Assembly: GCA_009667805.1 (NCBI GenBank)
Contig: CM019064.1
Coordinates: 386,756,049 to 386,820,048 of the forward strand
Direction: 5' to 3'
Length of the DNA stretch: 64,000 nucleotides
Source of the DNA: Leptobrachium leishanense
Lineage: Eukaryota > Chordata > Amphibia > Anura > Megophryidae
Part shown: piece by piece, positions 48,290-60,087 of the stretch
Position numbering within the stretch: position 1 is the first letter of the stretch
Layout: each line of letters opens with the position of its first letter
Notes under the pieces: model-generated
The model's database searches: none
What the model was told of the DNA's origin: nothing
The model's input: only the letters and a program-made list of their open reading frames with translations
Made by a program: the position numbers and the translations under genes

Positions 48290-50144
48290 ATCTTTCTCCA
48301 CCGTCTCCTTTCCATTCGCCTTCAAACACGCACAGGTTATCCCCATACTAAAGAAACCCTCCCTCGATCCCAACTCTCCATCCAACTACTGTCCTGTATC
48401 CCTGCTTCCGTTTACCTCAAAGTAAAGGGGAAAAAATAGTTATCAACCACCTCTCCCTCTTCCTGTCCTCTAATTCCCTACTTGACCCTATGCAATCAGG
48501 CTTCTGTCTCCTACACTCAATGGAAACTGCCTTCGCCAAAGTCACCAATGACCTCCTAAGGCTAGGGTCAGATGAAAGCATTTTTCACGTAGGACCATCA
48601 AAAAGTGCGTCCATGCGTCCGGATGCACTTTTTCACGAAAGATGCGATAGCGATCATACAGTGTGCAATTACGGCCGTAATTTTTGACGGGGCTATAAAA
48701 AAACAAAAGGACATGATGTTGGCCGGACATGTGCAGCTCTCTGACATCTCCTAATCACGCACGCCGATATGCCAACGCAGCGCACTCTGTGCGTCAGTAC
48801 TAGCGGTTCGAAATTCTCAAAAAAATGCATTCATTTGCCGCTTGCGTTGCGCGGCCAAACTTTCGTGCAGCCGTACTTCGTATATTGGCCCTGATTGGAC
48901 ATCATTTGCTGCTACTACGGCCGTGATAAAGTGTGGCTGAACACACGTTCGCACTGTGTTCGTCTGACCCCAGCCTAAATGTTGAAAACCACGGCTGCTA
49001 TTTTATTCTCATCCTGCTTGACCTCTCGGCTGCTTTTGACACTGTCGATCACCCATCCTTCTACAGACTCTCTCCATCTCTGTGACATTGCGCTCTCTTG
49101 GATTGACTCTTATCTGTCTAACAGGACCATCTCTTTGTCTCTTTGTCTTTTGCTGGTAACTTCTCCACGTCAATGCCTTTATCAGTTGGTGTACCTCAAG
49201 GCTCTGTCCTTGGTCCTCTGCTCTTCTCTATCTACACATCCTCCCTGAGCAAAATCATTAACAGCTTTGGCTTTAATTACCACCTCTATGCTGACGATAC
49301 TCAGATCTACCTCTCTTACCCTGATCTCTTTCCTCTTGTCCTTTCCAATGTCAGCAACTGTTTATCTGGCATCTCGTTCTGGATGGCCTCTCACCACCTA
49401 AAGATTAACATGCCCAAAACTGAGCTCCTATTAATTGCTCCCTCTAATGCTTCCCCAACTCCTGACTTCTCTAGCATGGTCAATGGTATCAATATCTCCC
49501 CATCATCCAGGTTTGCTGTCTCGGAGTCACAGTACACTTGACTCTGCTCTCTCCTTCATCTCCCACATCCAGTCTCTTTCCTCCTCCTGCCGCTACAAAT
49601 TGTGTAATATTTCCAGAATTCGACCATTTCTTACTGCTGATACCACAAAGCAACTCATCCAGCCCTTGAAATCTCCCGATTTGACTACTGTAATAATCTT
49701 TTAACTGGCCTCCCTCTCTCCCACCTCACCCCCCTACAATCAATTTTGAATGACTGAATGATGGCCAGGCTCATCCACGTCACCCACTGTTCTGTCTCTG
49801 CCACTCCTCTCTACGAGTCCCTTCACTGGCTCCCTATCCACTACAGAATTAAATTCAAAATCCTTACCCTGACCTACAAAGCTCTCACTAACTCAGCTCC
49901 CCACTACCCATCCTCACTAGTCACCAAATACACCCAAGCCCGCTCTATGAGAACAAACAGTGACCTGTGTCTAGCTTCTGCCCGCATCACCTCTTCCCCT
50001 GATAGACTGCAGAATTTCTCACATGCAGCACCCATCCTCTGGAACGCTCTCCCTCGTACTGTCAGACTTTCCTATAGTTTCCCTTCCTTCAATCGCGCCC
50101 TTAAGACATTCCTGTTTAGGGAAGCCTACCACCCGACTCACTAA
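48290..50144 (+). pseudogene. L2 reverse transcriptase remnant (many frame breaks)
   Basis: Recognisable pieces: KKPSLDPNSPSNYCPVSLLP (about 48350), interruption by the MITE, then DLSAAF (about 49020), [19 protein letters not shown] (about 49190), [10 protein letters not shown] (about 49288), [16 protein letters not shown], and the C-terminal LHWLPIHYRIKFKILTLTYK (about 49822) to a stop at 50144. Frame changes occur at least near 48425, 49010, 49140 and 49540. Non-functional. Confidence 0.85.
48560..48975. mobile_element. Harbinger-like MITE nested in the L2
   Basis: Ends ggctagggtcagatgaaagc and cgtctgaccccagcc (48975), flanked by TAA at 48557-48559 and 48976-48978. Sister of 22829-23253. 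Confidence 0.8.
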
Positions 50145-50385
50145 AACACCACACTGCCCCAACCAGTCCATCACTCTACCTTGCAGTCCCCTCCTCCTGT
50201 TTCCTTCCCAACCCTTCTAGATTGTAATTTCCCATGGGAATAGGGACCTCATTTCCTCCTGTACTGGTTTATCAATGGTTGTTCAGTCTCAAAGTAACCC
50301 CTGTCTATATTGTGCCCATTGTTCAGCGCTGCAGAATATGTTGGCACTATATAGATAAAGTATAATAATAATAATAAATAAAGGT

Positions 50386-50778
50386 GGTGTTGGGTTCACA
50401 GCTCACATTGCTGCTCTTCATAAATAATATCTTTGGGCACAGCCAGGGCCGGCCCAAGCTGCTGTCTTGCCTGGATCCAAGGATGAAATGCTGCCCCCCA
50501 CCCAATTTTCTTAAAAAAAACACCATGCGGTGTGTATGAGCGTATCACAGAGCTCCATAGCAATAAAACTCACAGTAATGTGTGGTGTGTATGAGCGTAT
50601 CAGAGAACCACAGCAATAAAACTCAGAGTAATGTGCAGTGTGTAGCATACCCATTAACCCCTAAAATGCCATTTATCAAGGAAAATATAAAATGTATACT
50701 GTGAGGGATGAAGCCTGCCCATTAACCATTAATACACAACTAAACCAAGAGGGAAACAAAAGTTATACCAATGTGATA
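50386..50778. repeat. Unclassified repeat-like stretch between the L2 and the Penelope-like element
   Basis: It contains cagggccggcccaagctgct (50444) and two similar segments, gcggtgtgtatgagcgtatc (50527) and ggtgtgtatgagcgtatcag (50584), so it includes a local duplication. No coding signal. Confidence 0.4.
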
Positions 50779-51760
50779 TAGTCTGACCATTAACACTGAA
50801 AAAGTCTGAACAGAGTGTTCAGAAAAAAGTACCATAATAACCATAAGAGGCTTCAGAGCATCTTGCCAAAAATCCTCCAACTAAACTTTATTGGACACAA
50901 AAAGACATAACTATACATTTAAAAAAACATTAACAAAGTGATGATATGGGCGATATTGTGATGGTCTGATGTAATAACCTTGCTTAGGGTAAAGAAACCT
51001 GTACTAAAAGGAAAATAAATCTAAATGAGCATAGTATCATGCAGTCAAATCTGCCACTAAACCACAGATGGACTGAATTTAGAAGGTGTTACTTGACTCA
51101 AAAGTCTTAACATATATATATATATGTGTGGACACAGATAGAGGAAACCACAATTGTGTATGAATGAACCATATATAAATTGCTCATAAATAGGTATTAA
51201 TCATCAGACAAAATTGTCTTACAGAGATGTAATAATGTCCTTCAGAATGACATTCGATAATTACTAAGATTCGATCGATCTTGGTTACACCATTCTGGGT
51301 TCAATTAGCAGTTTGAATTGAATCTCTTATTGATATATTGCACATCAGGTGAAAGAGTAAAAACTGTTATAATGATTTATGTTGCAGTAATCGTTGAAGT
51401 AATAGGCGTGTCAGTCATAAATTATTGCACCCACTCTACATAGAATATGCTGCAGGAGGATTGAACCTAAATAACCATGATATCGTGCAGTCAAATCTGC
51501 TGAACCGTACTTCAGATAATTTTAAACCAACTAAAAGAGGATTCCTATGATATAGACAATGTGATCACAATTATTAAATACTCTGAGCAACTCGTAATAT
51601 ATAGCACATCAACTACTACAAGGATAAAGAGATTATTGTGGTATCAATTGCATCAATTATATTACATCAGTTGTTAGATTGATAGATGTGCCAGACATTA
51701 TATTTTTTCACGATGCACATATATACGCTTTATAGTGAGTGTAAAAAGATGTAGTTTTCC

Positions 51761-52417
51761 TTGCAATTAAGACTCGATATAGTGAAGGGATCGAGAGGAG
51801 AAACCGAAAATGAATCCGAAACTAAAATAAATCCGATTCAATTCAAAATTTCATCTTCTGTAATCATGACTGCAAGAAGATCAAAAAATCTGAACGACAT
51901 ACTGGTTCAAAGTCACTTCCAAAGATCTAAAATACAGAAATCTAACTGGCTGCAAAACTCTTTGAAAGGCACATACAAATGTGGAAGGTGTAAAGCCTGT
52001 AATTTTATCTCTAAGAGCTCAAAAACCTTTCATAACTATGATGACTCCAAGACTTTTACAGTTAATAATTTCCACAACTGCAAAAGCAAGGGAGTGGTAT
52101 ACCAAATTACCTGTTCCTGTGGAGCCAAATATATTGGTAAAACAATCAGAGAATTTAGAACTCGCATTCTAGAACACGTTAGATCTATCCATTATGCGAA
52201 AGAAACTCCTATCTCTAGACATATCAAAAACCAACATGGTGGCATAGCCACAAACCTGCAATTCAAAGTTATAGACCAAGTACGCCCAGGACCCCGCAAA
52301 GGCAACTGGGATATAAAACTAAGACAGAGAGAGGCTTTCTGGATCTATCGGCTGGGTACCCTGTCCCCGCAGGGTCTCAACGAGGGATTCACATTTACAC
52401 CATTTATAGGCATTTGA
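51761..52417 (+). pseudogene. Penelope-like GIY-YIG endonuclease (C-terminal part of the ORF)
   Basis: 218 open codons. A Cys motif CGRCKAC lies near residue 75, then the GIY-YIG core: VVYQITCSCGAKYIGKT (the GIY-YIG strands), RTRILEH with the helix Arg, and a late Glu in the REAFWIYRLGTLSPQGLNE block. This domain cuts DNA for retrotransposition of Penelope-like elements. The RT half that should precede it in one ORF is absent, so this is a 5'-truncated copy; the open frame itself has no break. The start codon given is only the first Met in frame. Confidence 0.85.
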
Positions 52418-53121
52418 TAATACATGTGAAATTCATTTTCTTGTTCAACTACCTTCACTTACACTTTACATAATCTACTGTTATTATCCTGTTAACACGA
52501 TACCTGTCTAAATGGCTCCTAACCTATATAAAAATGATCTCAAGGTTATAACTGTAGTCCCCTTTGCCAACTGGAACAATAAGAAAGGAACTTTTCTGAG
52601 AAGAAATGATTCTTTGAAATCGTGGATCTATGTTATTTACTTTTGGAAATTATTTTCATTTTTGGCGAATCATCCATCCCTTTAACTACCACTATTTGAC
52701 CATAATAATGCAATAGTTAGACTGCTATACAGATTCTTCATTGATTAGAATTGATTCACTTTCTATACATATAAACCAATGAAGGAGTAAGGATACCTCA
52801 ATAATTAAATATGAGTCTCAGAGTAATATGGATTTAATATCTTTATAGGTGATATGTATGCAGCGTGTTGCGGTTATACGCAGTTTTGGCTGTCGAGAGG
52901 GACACCCCTGCTGTCATACTTAATACAAGAGATTCGCCCCTCGTATATTTATCTAAACAACAAAGTATGCGTTCCAACTATTGAACGTGGGACGCAAGGT
53001 AGAGCCATTCAGAGACAGCGCACCTCCCTCCAATCAAAGGCTCTGATTGAGCATTAACACTCTACAGGGAGGAGCGTTAAGTATAAATACAGACAGCAGT
53101 AAGAGAGACACTAAATATTTC

Positions 53122-53168
53122 GCTCCTGATGAAGAAAGGATCACCTTTCGAAACGCGTTGAGCAATAC
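53122..53168 (+). ncRNA. Hammerhead-ribozyme motif of the Penelope-like element
   Basis: CTGATGA at 53126-53132, then stem II gaaagg/cctttc (53134-53139 with 53144-53149, loop atca), then GAAA (53150-53153). A minimal stem III follows as C-gc-G (53154-53157), then the cleavage triplet GUU (53157-53159). Stem I is gctc (53122-53125) with gagc (53160-53163), extendable by tatt/aata. This is the minimal type I layout described in Penelope-like elements. One extra A (53133) lies between the core and stem II, so activity is uncertain. Confidence 0.7.
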
Positions 53169-53264
53169 ATACTATTTTATTTTAACAGTTTGTTTCTGGG
53201 ATACATCCCAGTCTGGTAATCTTTGATGGCGATTTAAACATTTGACCTTTCTGATGTACTCCAT

Positions 53265-53510
53265 TGCAATGCAGTTGGTGGATATTTAAGTTAACCCTAT
53301 GTGTGGGTAAACCCCTGATCTATTTTTATTGACAGAGATTTAACTCTATTGATGGAGCTTTACAAATACTCGATCTTTCGATATATCGCCACTGCAATGT
53401 TATAACTGAATATTGATGGATATTTAAGCTAACCCTATGTGTGGGTAAAACCCTGATTTAATCCTATTGATAGAGGTTTAAACCCTTTGGTGGTGCTTTA
53501 CAATATTTGA
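53265..53510 (+). repeat. Tandem pair downstream of the hammerhead motif
   Basis: Two copies of gatatttaagttaaccctat and tgtgtgggtaaacccctga (about 53281 and 53417) with similar flanks (period about 136 bp). Probably part of the element's terminal repeat region. Confidence 0.6.
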
Positions 53511-54049
53511 ATTTTTGATATATTGCAATTGCAATGTTATAACTTAATGGTTCTGTTATAACTGGACAATTCAGTTACTTTGCTTTGTGGAAATTGATAG
53601 AAAGGCTTAATTGCGGTGGTAACAATTGAGGTGAAATATTAGACCATTAGGGGCAAAGAATCAATTTATTCATTTTATTTTATTTTAATTTTGCTGTCCT
53701 CTCTTTATTCTCTCCACTATATTGAATATTAACCATAAGCAAAATTATCTTTCTTCCTGCCTATTACTGTGTCTAAAAGTTTTGAGCAATGTATAATATT
53801 TGATATGCAAATTGGACATAACAGACTCTTAGAAACTTTAACGATCGATGCAATATTTAATTGGTTGCACCTGATGAGTGCTCCAATCATTGTTGTAGTG
53901 TTGAAATCGGCTGCATCTATGAGACGCTTTGGTTATTCTACCATACTGACTATTGAGAGCAAGAAAGATTAGTTCTTTTTAATTACAACGAACATTAAGA
54001 ATCAATTATGTCTCCTTTAGCAGTTTGGGTGCCATCAAGTTGAGACGCC

Positions 54050-54634
54050 CTAACCAATTACTGTTGTAATGGTTAACCGAATATACTCGCAGAACGCCTC
54101 AACTACCCTGCAGAATTGCTCACTGTGAACAAGAGAGACTAATTTACCTATGCCACCATGTTGGTTTTTGATATGTCTAGAGATAGGAGTTTCTTTCGCA
54201 TAATGGATAGATCTAACGTGTTCTAGAATGCGAGTTCTAAATTCTCTGATGGTTTTACCAATATATTTGGCTCCACAGGAACAGGTAATTTGGTATACCA
54301 CTCCCTTGCTTTTGCAGTTGTGGAAATTATTAACTGTAAAAGTCTTGGAGTCATCATAGTTATGAAAGGTTTTTGAGCTCTTAGAGATAAAATTACAGGC
54401 TTTACACCTTCCACATTTGTATGTGCCTTTCAAAGAGTTTTGCAGCCAGTTAGATTTCTGTATTTTAGATCTTTGGAAGTGACTTTGAACCAGTATGTCG
54501 TTCAGATTTTTTGATCTTCTTGCAGTCATGATTACAGAAGATGACATTTTGAATTGAATCGGATTTATTTTAGTTTCGGATTCATTTTCGGTTTCTCCTC
54601 TCGATCCCTTCACTATATCGAGTCTTAATTGCAA
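54050..54634 (-). pseudogene. Second, inverted copy of the GIY-YIG endonuclease, C-terminally cut
   Basis: Identical in most positions to the copy at 51761 through KNQHGGI. There the arm ends (54149), and the frame runs into unrelated sequence to a chance stop at 54050. The final catalytic Glu region is missing. Confidence 0.85.
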
Positions 54635-55699
54635 GGAAAACTACATATTTTTACACTCACTATAAAGCGTATATATGTGCATCGTGAAAAAATATAATGT
54701 CTGGCACATCTATCAATCTAACAACTGATGTAATATAATTGATGCAATTGATACCACAATAATCTCTTTATCCTTGTAGTAGTTGATGTGCTATATATTA
54801 CGAGTTGCTCAGAGTATTTAATAATTGTGATCACATTGTCTATATCATAGGAATCCTCTTTTAGTTGGTTTAAAATTATCTGAAGTACGGTTCAGCAGAT
54901 TTGACTGCACGATATCATGGTTATTTAGGTTCAATCCTCCTGCAGCATATTCTATGTAGAGTGGGTGCAATAATTTATGACTGACACGCCTATTACTTCA
55001 ACGATTACTGCAACATAAATCATTATAACAGTTTTTACTCTTTCACCTGATGTGCAATATATCAATAAGAGATTCAATTCAAACTGCTAATTGAACCCAG
55101 AATGGTGTAACCAAGATCGATCGAATCTTAGTAATTATCGAATGTCATTCTGAAGGACATTATTACATCTCTGTAAGACAATTTTGTCTGATGATTAATA
55201 CCTATTTATGAGCAATTTATATATGGTTCATTCATACACAATTGTGGTTTCCTCTATCTGTGTCCACACATATATATATATATATGTTAAGACTTTTGAG
55301 TCAAGTAACACCTTCTAAATTCAGTCCATCTGTGGTTTAGTGGCAGATTTGACTGCATGATACTATGCTCATTTAGATTTATTTTCCTTTTAGTACAGGT
55401 TTCTTTACCCTAAGCAAGGTTATTACATCAGACCATCACAATATCGCCCATATCATCACTTTGTTAATGTTTTTTTAAATGTATAGTTATGTCTTTTTGT
55501 GTCCAATAAAGTTTAGTTGGAGGATTTTTGGCAAGATGCTCTAAAGCCTCTTATGGTTATTATGGTACTTTTTTCTGAACACTCTGTTCAGACTTTTTCA
55601 GTGTAAACCTGTTTCTAAGGTTCAATCCTTAATTGAGTACCCATTGGCCTCAACCTTTTTTTGTTTTTTCTGTTTCCTCTGTTTAGTCTGACCATTAAC

Positions 55700-57165
55700 C
55701 CTTTCACTGCTAAGCAAATTCAATGCTGTGCAAAAAAAAGAAAAAGATACGTTTTGTTTTTATTTATGTTTTTTTTTTTACACTGAATATGGTCATGTTG
55801 GGTATCATGCACGGGGAAGGAGATACAGCGGTCCGAAGGTCCTATCCCTGGTGGGGGGCACACGTGGTGCCAAGGAGTAACCTAAAGGGGCCTGTAGCGA
55901 AACCTATGCCATCAGATACAATTTTACTGTATAATTCATTCCTCCTCCACACATACCTGGTGCCGGAGGTCTATAGGAGAGACAAGCTGCCGGGGAATGA
56001 GATCTGACCACACGCGCCTTAATCTCTTTTCTCTACCGCTCTTCCCCGACTGTCCGCATGTATGTGGGCACAGTCACATATCACTGCACCAGCCTCCAGG
56101 AAGAAAAATGATATAGGCACCCAGAAAAAAGTGCAGCGGCAGCAAAAATAAGCTGCCCCGGAATTTGACACTTGGAGCAGTGGCTCCAACGGGCACCATT
56201 CTTATAAAAAAATTGTGAATAGTATCCTGCCTAATGCAGCCCAAAGTCGAGGGTACCTTGAAACCCCCAACAATATATATATATATATATATATATACAG
56301 TATATATGCAAAAAACATAATGGCGCAAAAATATTTCAGTACATGAACATTGTATACATTGTAAATCTCTTTTGTATACCAGTAACAGGAGGATTACCCA
56401 GACACAATTGGGTACCCCGGACCTTGATCCAATTCTCACTCCGAATCCCTGAAAGAAATGTGGAGATAAACACTCATAGTGCTGTAATATTTTAATGCCA
56501 TGTAAAAGCTTAAGAGCAAGAAACAAACACAGAAAAATACGGCACATAACAAAATGTGCATATGATCGTTTGCCAGAGTGGCTCAAACCTCCCGATCAAT
56601 GCTCAGCCAGTCCACAGTCTGTAATTTTCAGGTAGAATTTATTCTGATATGGAGTAATCCATCATGAAGTTCCCCAGACTCCAGGTTCAGCACACCCGGA
56701 TTACTAGCTTGATGCATTTTGTGCAGTCCAATAACTCACTTCATCAGGAGCATGATCCTAAATGAAACGTAGTCCTCTTTTTAAAACCCATTGAGGCCAA
56801 TCAAAGTGATAATAATTCGCTGCATCTGTTCCACTTTCAAATCCAACGACGTGTCGCAAGCAATAAGAGATTAGTTAGTTTAAGATAAGATGATAAACTG
56901 ATGCTAGTACTTAATATACAAGAGATGGTGAAGTGCCACGCCACATGCATCCACCACCAAGGCACCTCAAGTGGCCAGTACCAGAGATTCATATATAACC
57001 TGGTACGGCGCAGATAAAGCTGTTAGAGGTCCTTGGGTCACACAAATTCACGAGTACAAGAAATTACAAAAATACAGAATAATAGTGCAGTACAACGTGG
57101 TAGATACAAATTGAGTAAAATTCAGGTAGTTTCTCACTCACAAAGGTAGAGCCCGAACACTGGCT
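55700..57165. repeat. Cluster of degenerate repeats, including a Penelope-like remnant
   Basis: It opens with ccctttcactgctaagcaaa (TTAACCC-type repeat start, compare 2738). A (TA)n lies at 56273-56298. A minus-strand remnant at 56707-56751 keeps gctcCTGATGA but has a decayed stem II and GAAA box (CAAA). No intact ORF is present. Confidence 0.45.
56707..56751 (-). ncRNA. Decayed hammerhead-like motif
   Basis: The minus strand reads gctc CTGATGA ... caaaatgcatcaagc. The first core strand is intact, but the second has CAAA for GAAA and TGCATC for CGCGTC, and stem II hardly pairs. A relic at best. Confidence 0.35.
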
Positions 57166-57168
57166 GGA

Positions 57169-57375
57169 TGCCTATCCCTGGTGGGGGGCACACGGGGGGC
57201 CAAGGAATAACCTAGAGGGGCCTGTAGTGACACCTATGTCATCAGATACAATTTTACTGTATAATTCATTCCTCCTCCACACATACCTGGTGCCGGTGGA
57301 GGCACACGGGGGGCCAAGGAATAACCTAGAGGGGCCTGTAGCGACACCTATGCCATCAGATACAATTTTACTCAT
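57169..57375. repeat. Direct repeats related to 55838-55970
   Basis: The stretch cctatccctggtggggggca to cacacatacctggtgccgg occurs at 55841-55966 and again at 57171-57296. It is followed at once by a partial tandem copy (57297-57370) that starts from ggcacacggggggccaagga. Sequence similarity is about 90 percent by eye. Function unknown. Confidence 0.75.
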
Positions 57376-57589
57376 GCTAGTACTTGTTGTTCTCAGTCAC
57401 ACCACCTGAAGTACTACATAGCCATACACCTTTAATACAATTAAGTACTACTATACTTTCACCCATATTATTTACAAGCAAGAATAGTTAGTATTACTAT
57501 GCTACATCTGCTACATTGATTTAAATTGCTGCAAAAATATTTTCAGTCATACTTTTTAAACCCTAATTATTTGTGAGTTCCGCAGAAGT

Positions 57590-57800
57590 GGAATCAGTTA
57601 GTTACCGCTCTAAGCTGTAGCTAACTTTTCATTTAGCCACATAGGTTCGTAATTACCGTTAGGACTTTGTGATCCTAACACTAATTACTGATTGTTTACT
57701 CTTTGCACTCCCCATGTTAAGCATAGGGAGCTCAAAGTACAATAAGCTCGCGTTAAAAAGCACTAATACTGGTGCGCTTGTTAGATATTAATTCAACTAA
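57590..57800. repeat. Diverged repeat, inverted relative to intron 1 of keratin gene 2
   Basis: Shares gaagtggaatcagttagtta-type and gggagctcaaagtacaataa-type segments with the complement of 42310-42470. Family not recognised. Confidence 0.5.
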
Positions 57801-59330
57801 TGCTTGCTTATGATAACATAATTATAGTCCAATACTAAAGTCTGGTTTCTCCTGCGAGTAGGCCTCTTGCTCACATCTGCTTTCAGCATGACTTTTAATC
57901 TGCTCTCTCAGCTGAATTTTGTGTTTCTGCACTTTGATTCGCTGTGCGCTTCTACATGTTTGCTTAACTGTCCGGCACCCGGCAGAACTAACAGAAATAT
58001 CGATTTGGTCTCTCTCGACCAGGACTAGCACGGGGCGCTCTGACCACGGATGATACGGATGATTAATCAATAACTGCTCAATTTAACATAACAAGCGGTG
58101 GGACCCTAATTGATGAATAACCAAAGATCAGCCTTTTAATATACCTTAATGTAGCTTAATTCATGTTATGTATGTCTATGATCGGCGAGCTGCGTCTCGC
58201 CCGTTATTCATACCTTCCCCTTCCCTCCCTTTTCTCTTTTGTCTCCTCCCCTATGAAATACATAAAAGCTGTATGCAAACCATGAATCAATAGAATATTT
58301 GGACAAGACATTTGTTAGTCTATGTTCTTTATTCTCCGGTCGAACGTATCCGTGACGAGGTACAGACGAGACAGGAGAGGTGTTGCAGATATATATTTAA
58401 AACTCTTTCAGCACTAATAGAATTTTTTAACCCGTTAGCGATTGGGAGGAAATATGGGCGTAATGGTGTTACCTCTTTTAACCTAGCGCTAACAAAAAAT
58501 TATCACTGACCTTACTTGAGGGAGAGATTGAATCACAGAGTTGTGAGAGTTTATGGAGCTGCTCACAGGCTCAAAGCTGACATAACTGGGGTTGCCCTGG
58601 GGAGGGACTGCTGTGTCCGGGGAATGACTGATATGTCGAGACTGTGATCAGTGGGTAAGGGGCACGACAGGCAGCTCAAAGACGTGACTGGAGGGTCAGG
58701 ATGTGGCCAACAGTTTCCAATGCTAGTGCTTGTTTTGGTGGAGAGGAAGGGGTACCTCAGCATAGGTAGTTCTGACAACTGCTTTTCACACCAGAAAGCA
58801 CAGGTAGAACAGGATCTCAGAAGTCAACTCAGAGCTAACACACAGCGTGCACAACAACAACAAAACATTCTTGCACAGCTCCCGGATCCACGCAAATACG
58901 TGTTTGGAACACAGCTCAGTTTATAAACTAGAGGTGCCAGCAAGCTCCGGCACATATTAAATCCTATTGCTGAGGCTGCACTGTTCCAGCTGAGAGTCTC
59001 GCAGCCTGGCAGCTCCTTGATGCAGTTAGATAAGCTTTAAGAAGACGATACCCTTTCCCTGAAAAATGCCGCAAACTGGTCCCAATCTCAATCCTAGGGA
59101 GTGGATAAGGACACCCCGCTTTAGAATATTTCTAGATTTCTAGTTCAGATTTTTAGCTATTCACTGCTAGTCCTCCCCACATTTCAAATATTGTTGAGTT
59201 CTTATCTTCTAAACCTAAAGTATTCTGTTTTGCATGATCACAGATATAAAAGGATACAAAGAGGAGACACGGGAGGAAAAAGACTATCAATCTTTAAGTC
59301 AATGACACATCATCACTGTTGAGACTTGGG
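57801..59330. other. Intergenic region, possible old LTR sequence
   Basis: Pyrimidine-rich tract 58203-58255, then cataaaagctgtatgcaaac (58261-58280) and gttctttattctccgg, in the order of an LTR U3-R region. A similar arrangement occurs near 40240-40285. No matching second LTR or primer site was found. Short ORFs are not conserved-looking. Confidence 0.35.
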
Positions 59331-59570
59331 ATGGGCTGGCGGTTCGATCCGAACATGAGTTTGATTCGAACATTGGCCGCTCGAACATCGAACTTTTTGG
59401 GACATTCACCAAAAGTTCGAATTTATTTTTTTATTTTTTTAAAAAAATGCTTAAAAAATACAAAAAAATCTAGAAATAAAGAGACTCTTTACTGCAGAAT
59501 ATTATAAGAAATGGTTTATTAGATATTAAATTAAAACGGGAATATTTTTAACATTGAAGCCTATGGGATA
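59331..59570. mobile_element. Fragments of the hAT terminus and of the Harbinger-like MITE module
   Basis: 59331-59420 resembles the ttcg-rich composite terminus (gggatgggctggcggttcga compared with gggatgagcggttcgggttt). 59445-59570 matches the shared middle module of the MITEs at 5669 and 8516 (ctttactgcagaatattata, then ttaacattgaagcctatggg). Confidence 0.6.
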
Positions 59571-60080
59571 AAACATTCTTGTTGCTAAAACATCAGGCAG
59601 ATGAGGCCCTCTAATCAGGCACTGTAGAGGGCAGCCCGCCGGGGCCTCCCAAGGACCCCTTGAGGAGCATGCGGCCGCAGGATGACAGAGCTGCAGCTGT
59701 GCGGGCTGGCCAGCCGTGTGCATGTGGCAGAGAGGTGGTGCAGGGAGGGAGCCACAGCAGACCCCCCATAACTAGGATCCAGGGAGCCCCCACTGACCAC
59801 CAGGCTAAAGTAAAGCGACACATTTTTTAACAAAAAAAATCCCAAAAGACACAGGGCTAAGCAACCCACTATCTGTCTATCCTAGACCCGGATAATGACT
59901 ATGCGGACAACAATCCGCCACTCGCTCGCTTAACCAACCGTCCCCAGTGACTGCAACTCACAATTTCGTAGCTACTCGAGCTTAACACAACAAGCAATAC
60001 TCCAGTCTCTTTAGTTAGCGATGCAAAATGTGCAGCTGGCTTCCCTGCTACACTAATAGCATATCTTCTCATTAAAGCTA
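59571..60080. other. GC-rich stretch without recognised features
   Basis: GC-rich from 59600 to 59800 in an otherwise AT-rich neighbourhood. Minus-strand ORFs are short and unrecognised. Confidence 0.4.
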
Positions 60081-60087
60081 GCATCAG

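Larger units (their letters stand above)
48270..50385 (+). mobile_element. L2-clade LINE, 5'-truncated
   Basis: It starts within the region preceding the RT (about 48270) and ends with gctgcagaatatgttggcac and an ATAATAATAATA tail at 50362-50385. It is a sister of the 15253-19533 element but more diverged, and a MITE (48560-48975) splits it. Confidence 0.88.
50794..55603. repeat. Large near-perfect inverted repeat of the Penelope-like element
   Basis: In the outer 300 bp and across the coding portion only a handful of differences were seen between the arms: single substitutions and one extra TA in a microsatellite (51115 versus 55270). Such similarity implies a recent origin or gene conversion. 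Confidence 0.85.
50795..55683. mobile_element. Penelope-like element with inverted arms
   Basis: A 16-bp duplication, tagtctgaccattaac, flanks it exactly (50779-50794 and 55684-55699), so the 4.9-kb unit inserted as one piece. Arms 50794-52246 and 54149-55603 are nearly identical inverted copies (about 1.45 kb), separated by a 1.9-kb spacer with the end of the endonuclease gene and a hammerhead motif. The right side has an extra 80-bp tail (55604-55683) ending in T-rich sequence. No reverse transcriptase is present. Penelope-like elements often carry partial inverted or direct copies of themselves. Confidence 0.85.

Noticed and set aside
51761..52417. Intact Penelope-like protein
   Set aside because: Only the endonuclease part is present; no reverse transcriptase motifs were found upstream within the element.
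59526..59869. Overlapping minus-strand ORFs in the GC-rich stretch
   Set aside because: Open frames arise from GC-rich composition; no domain, splice or start context supports them.
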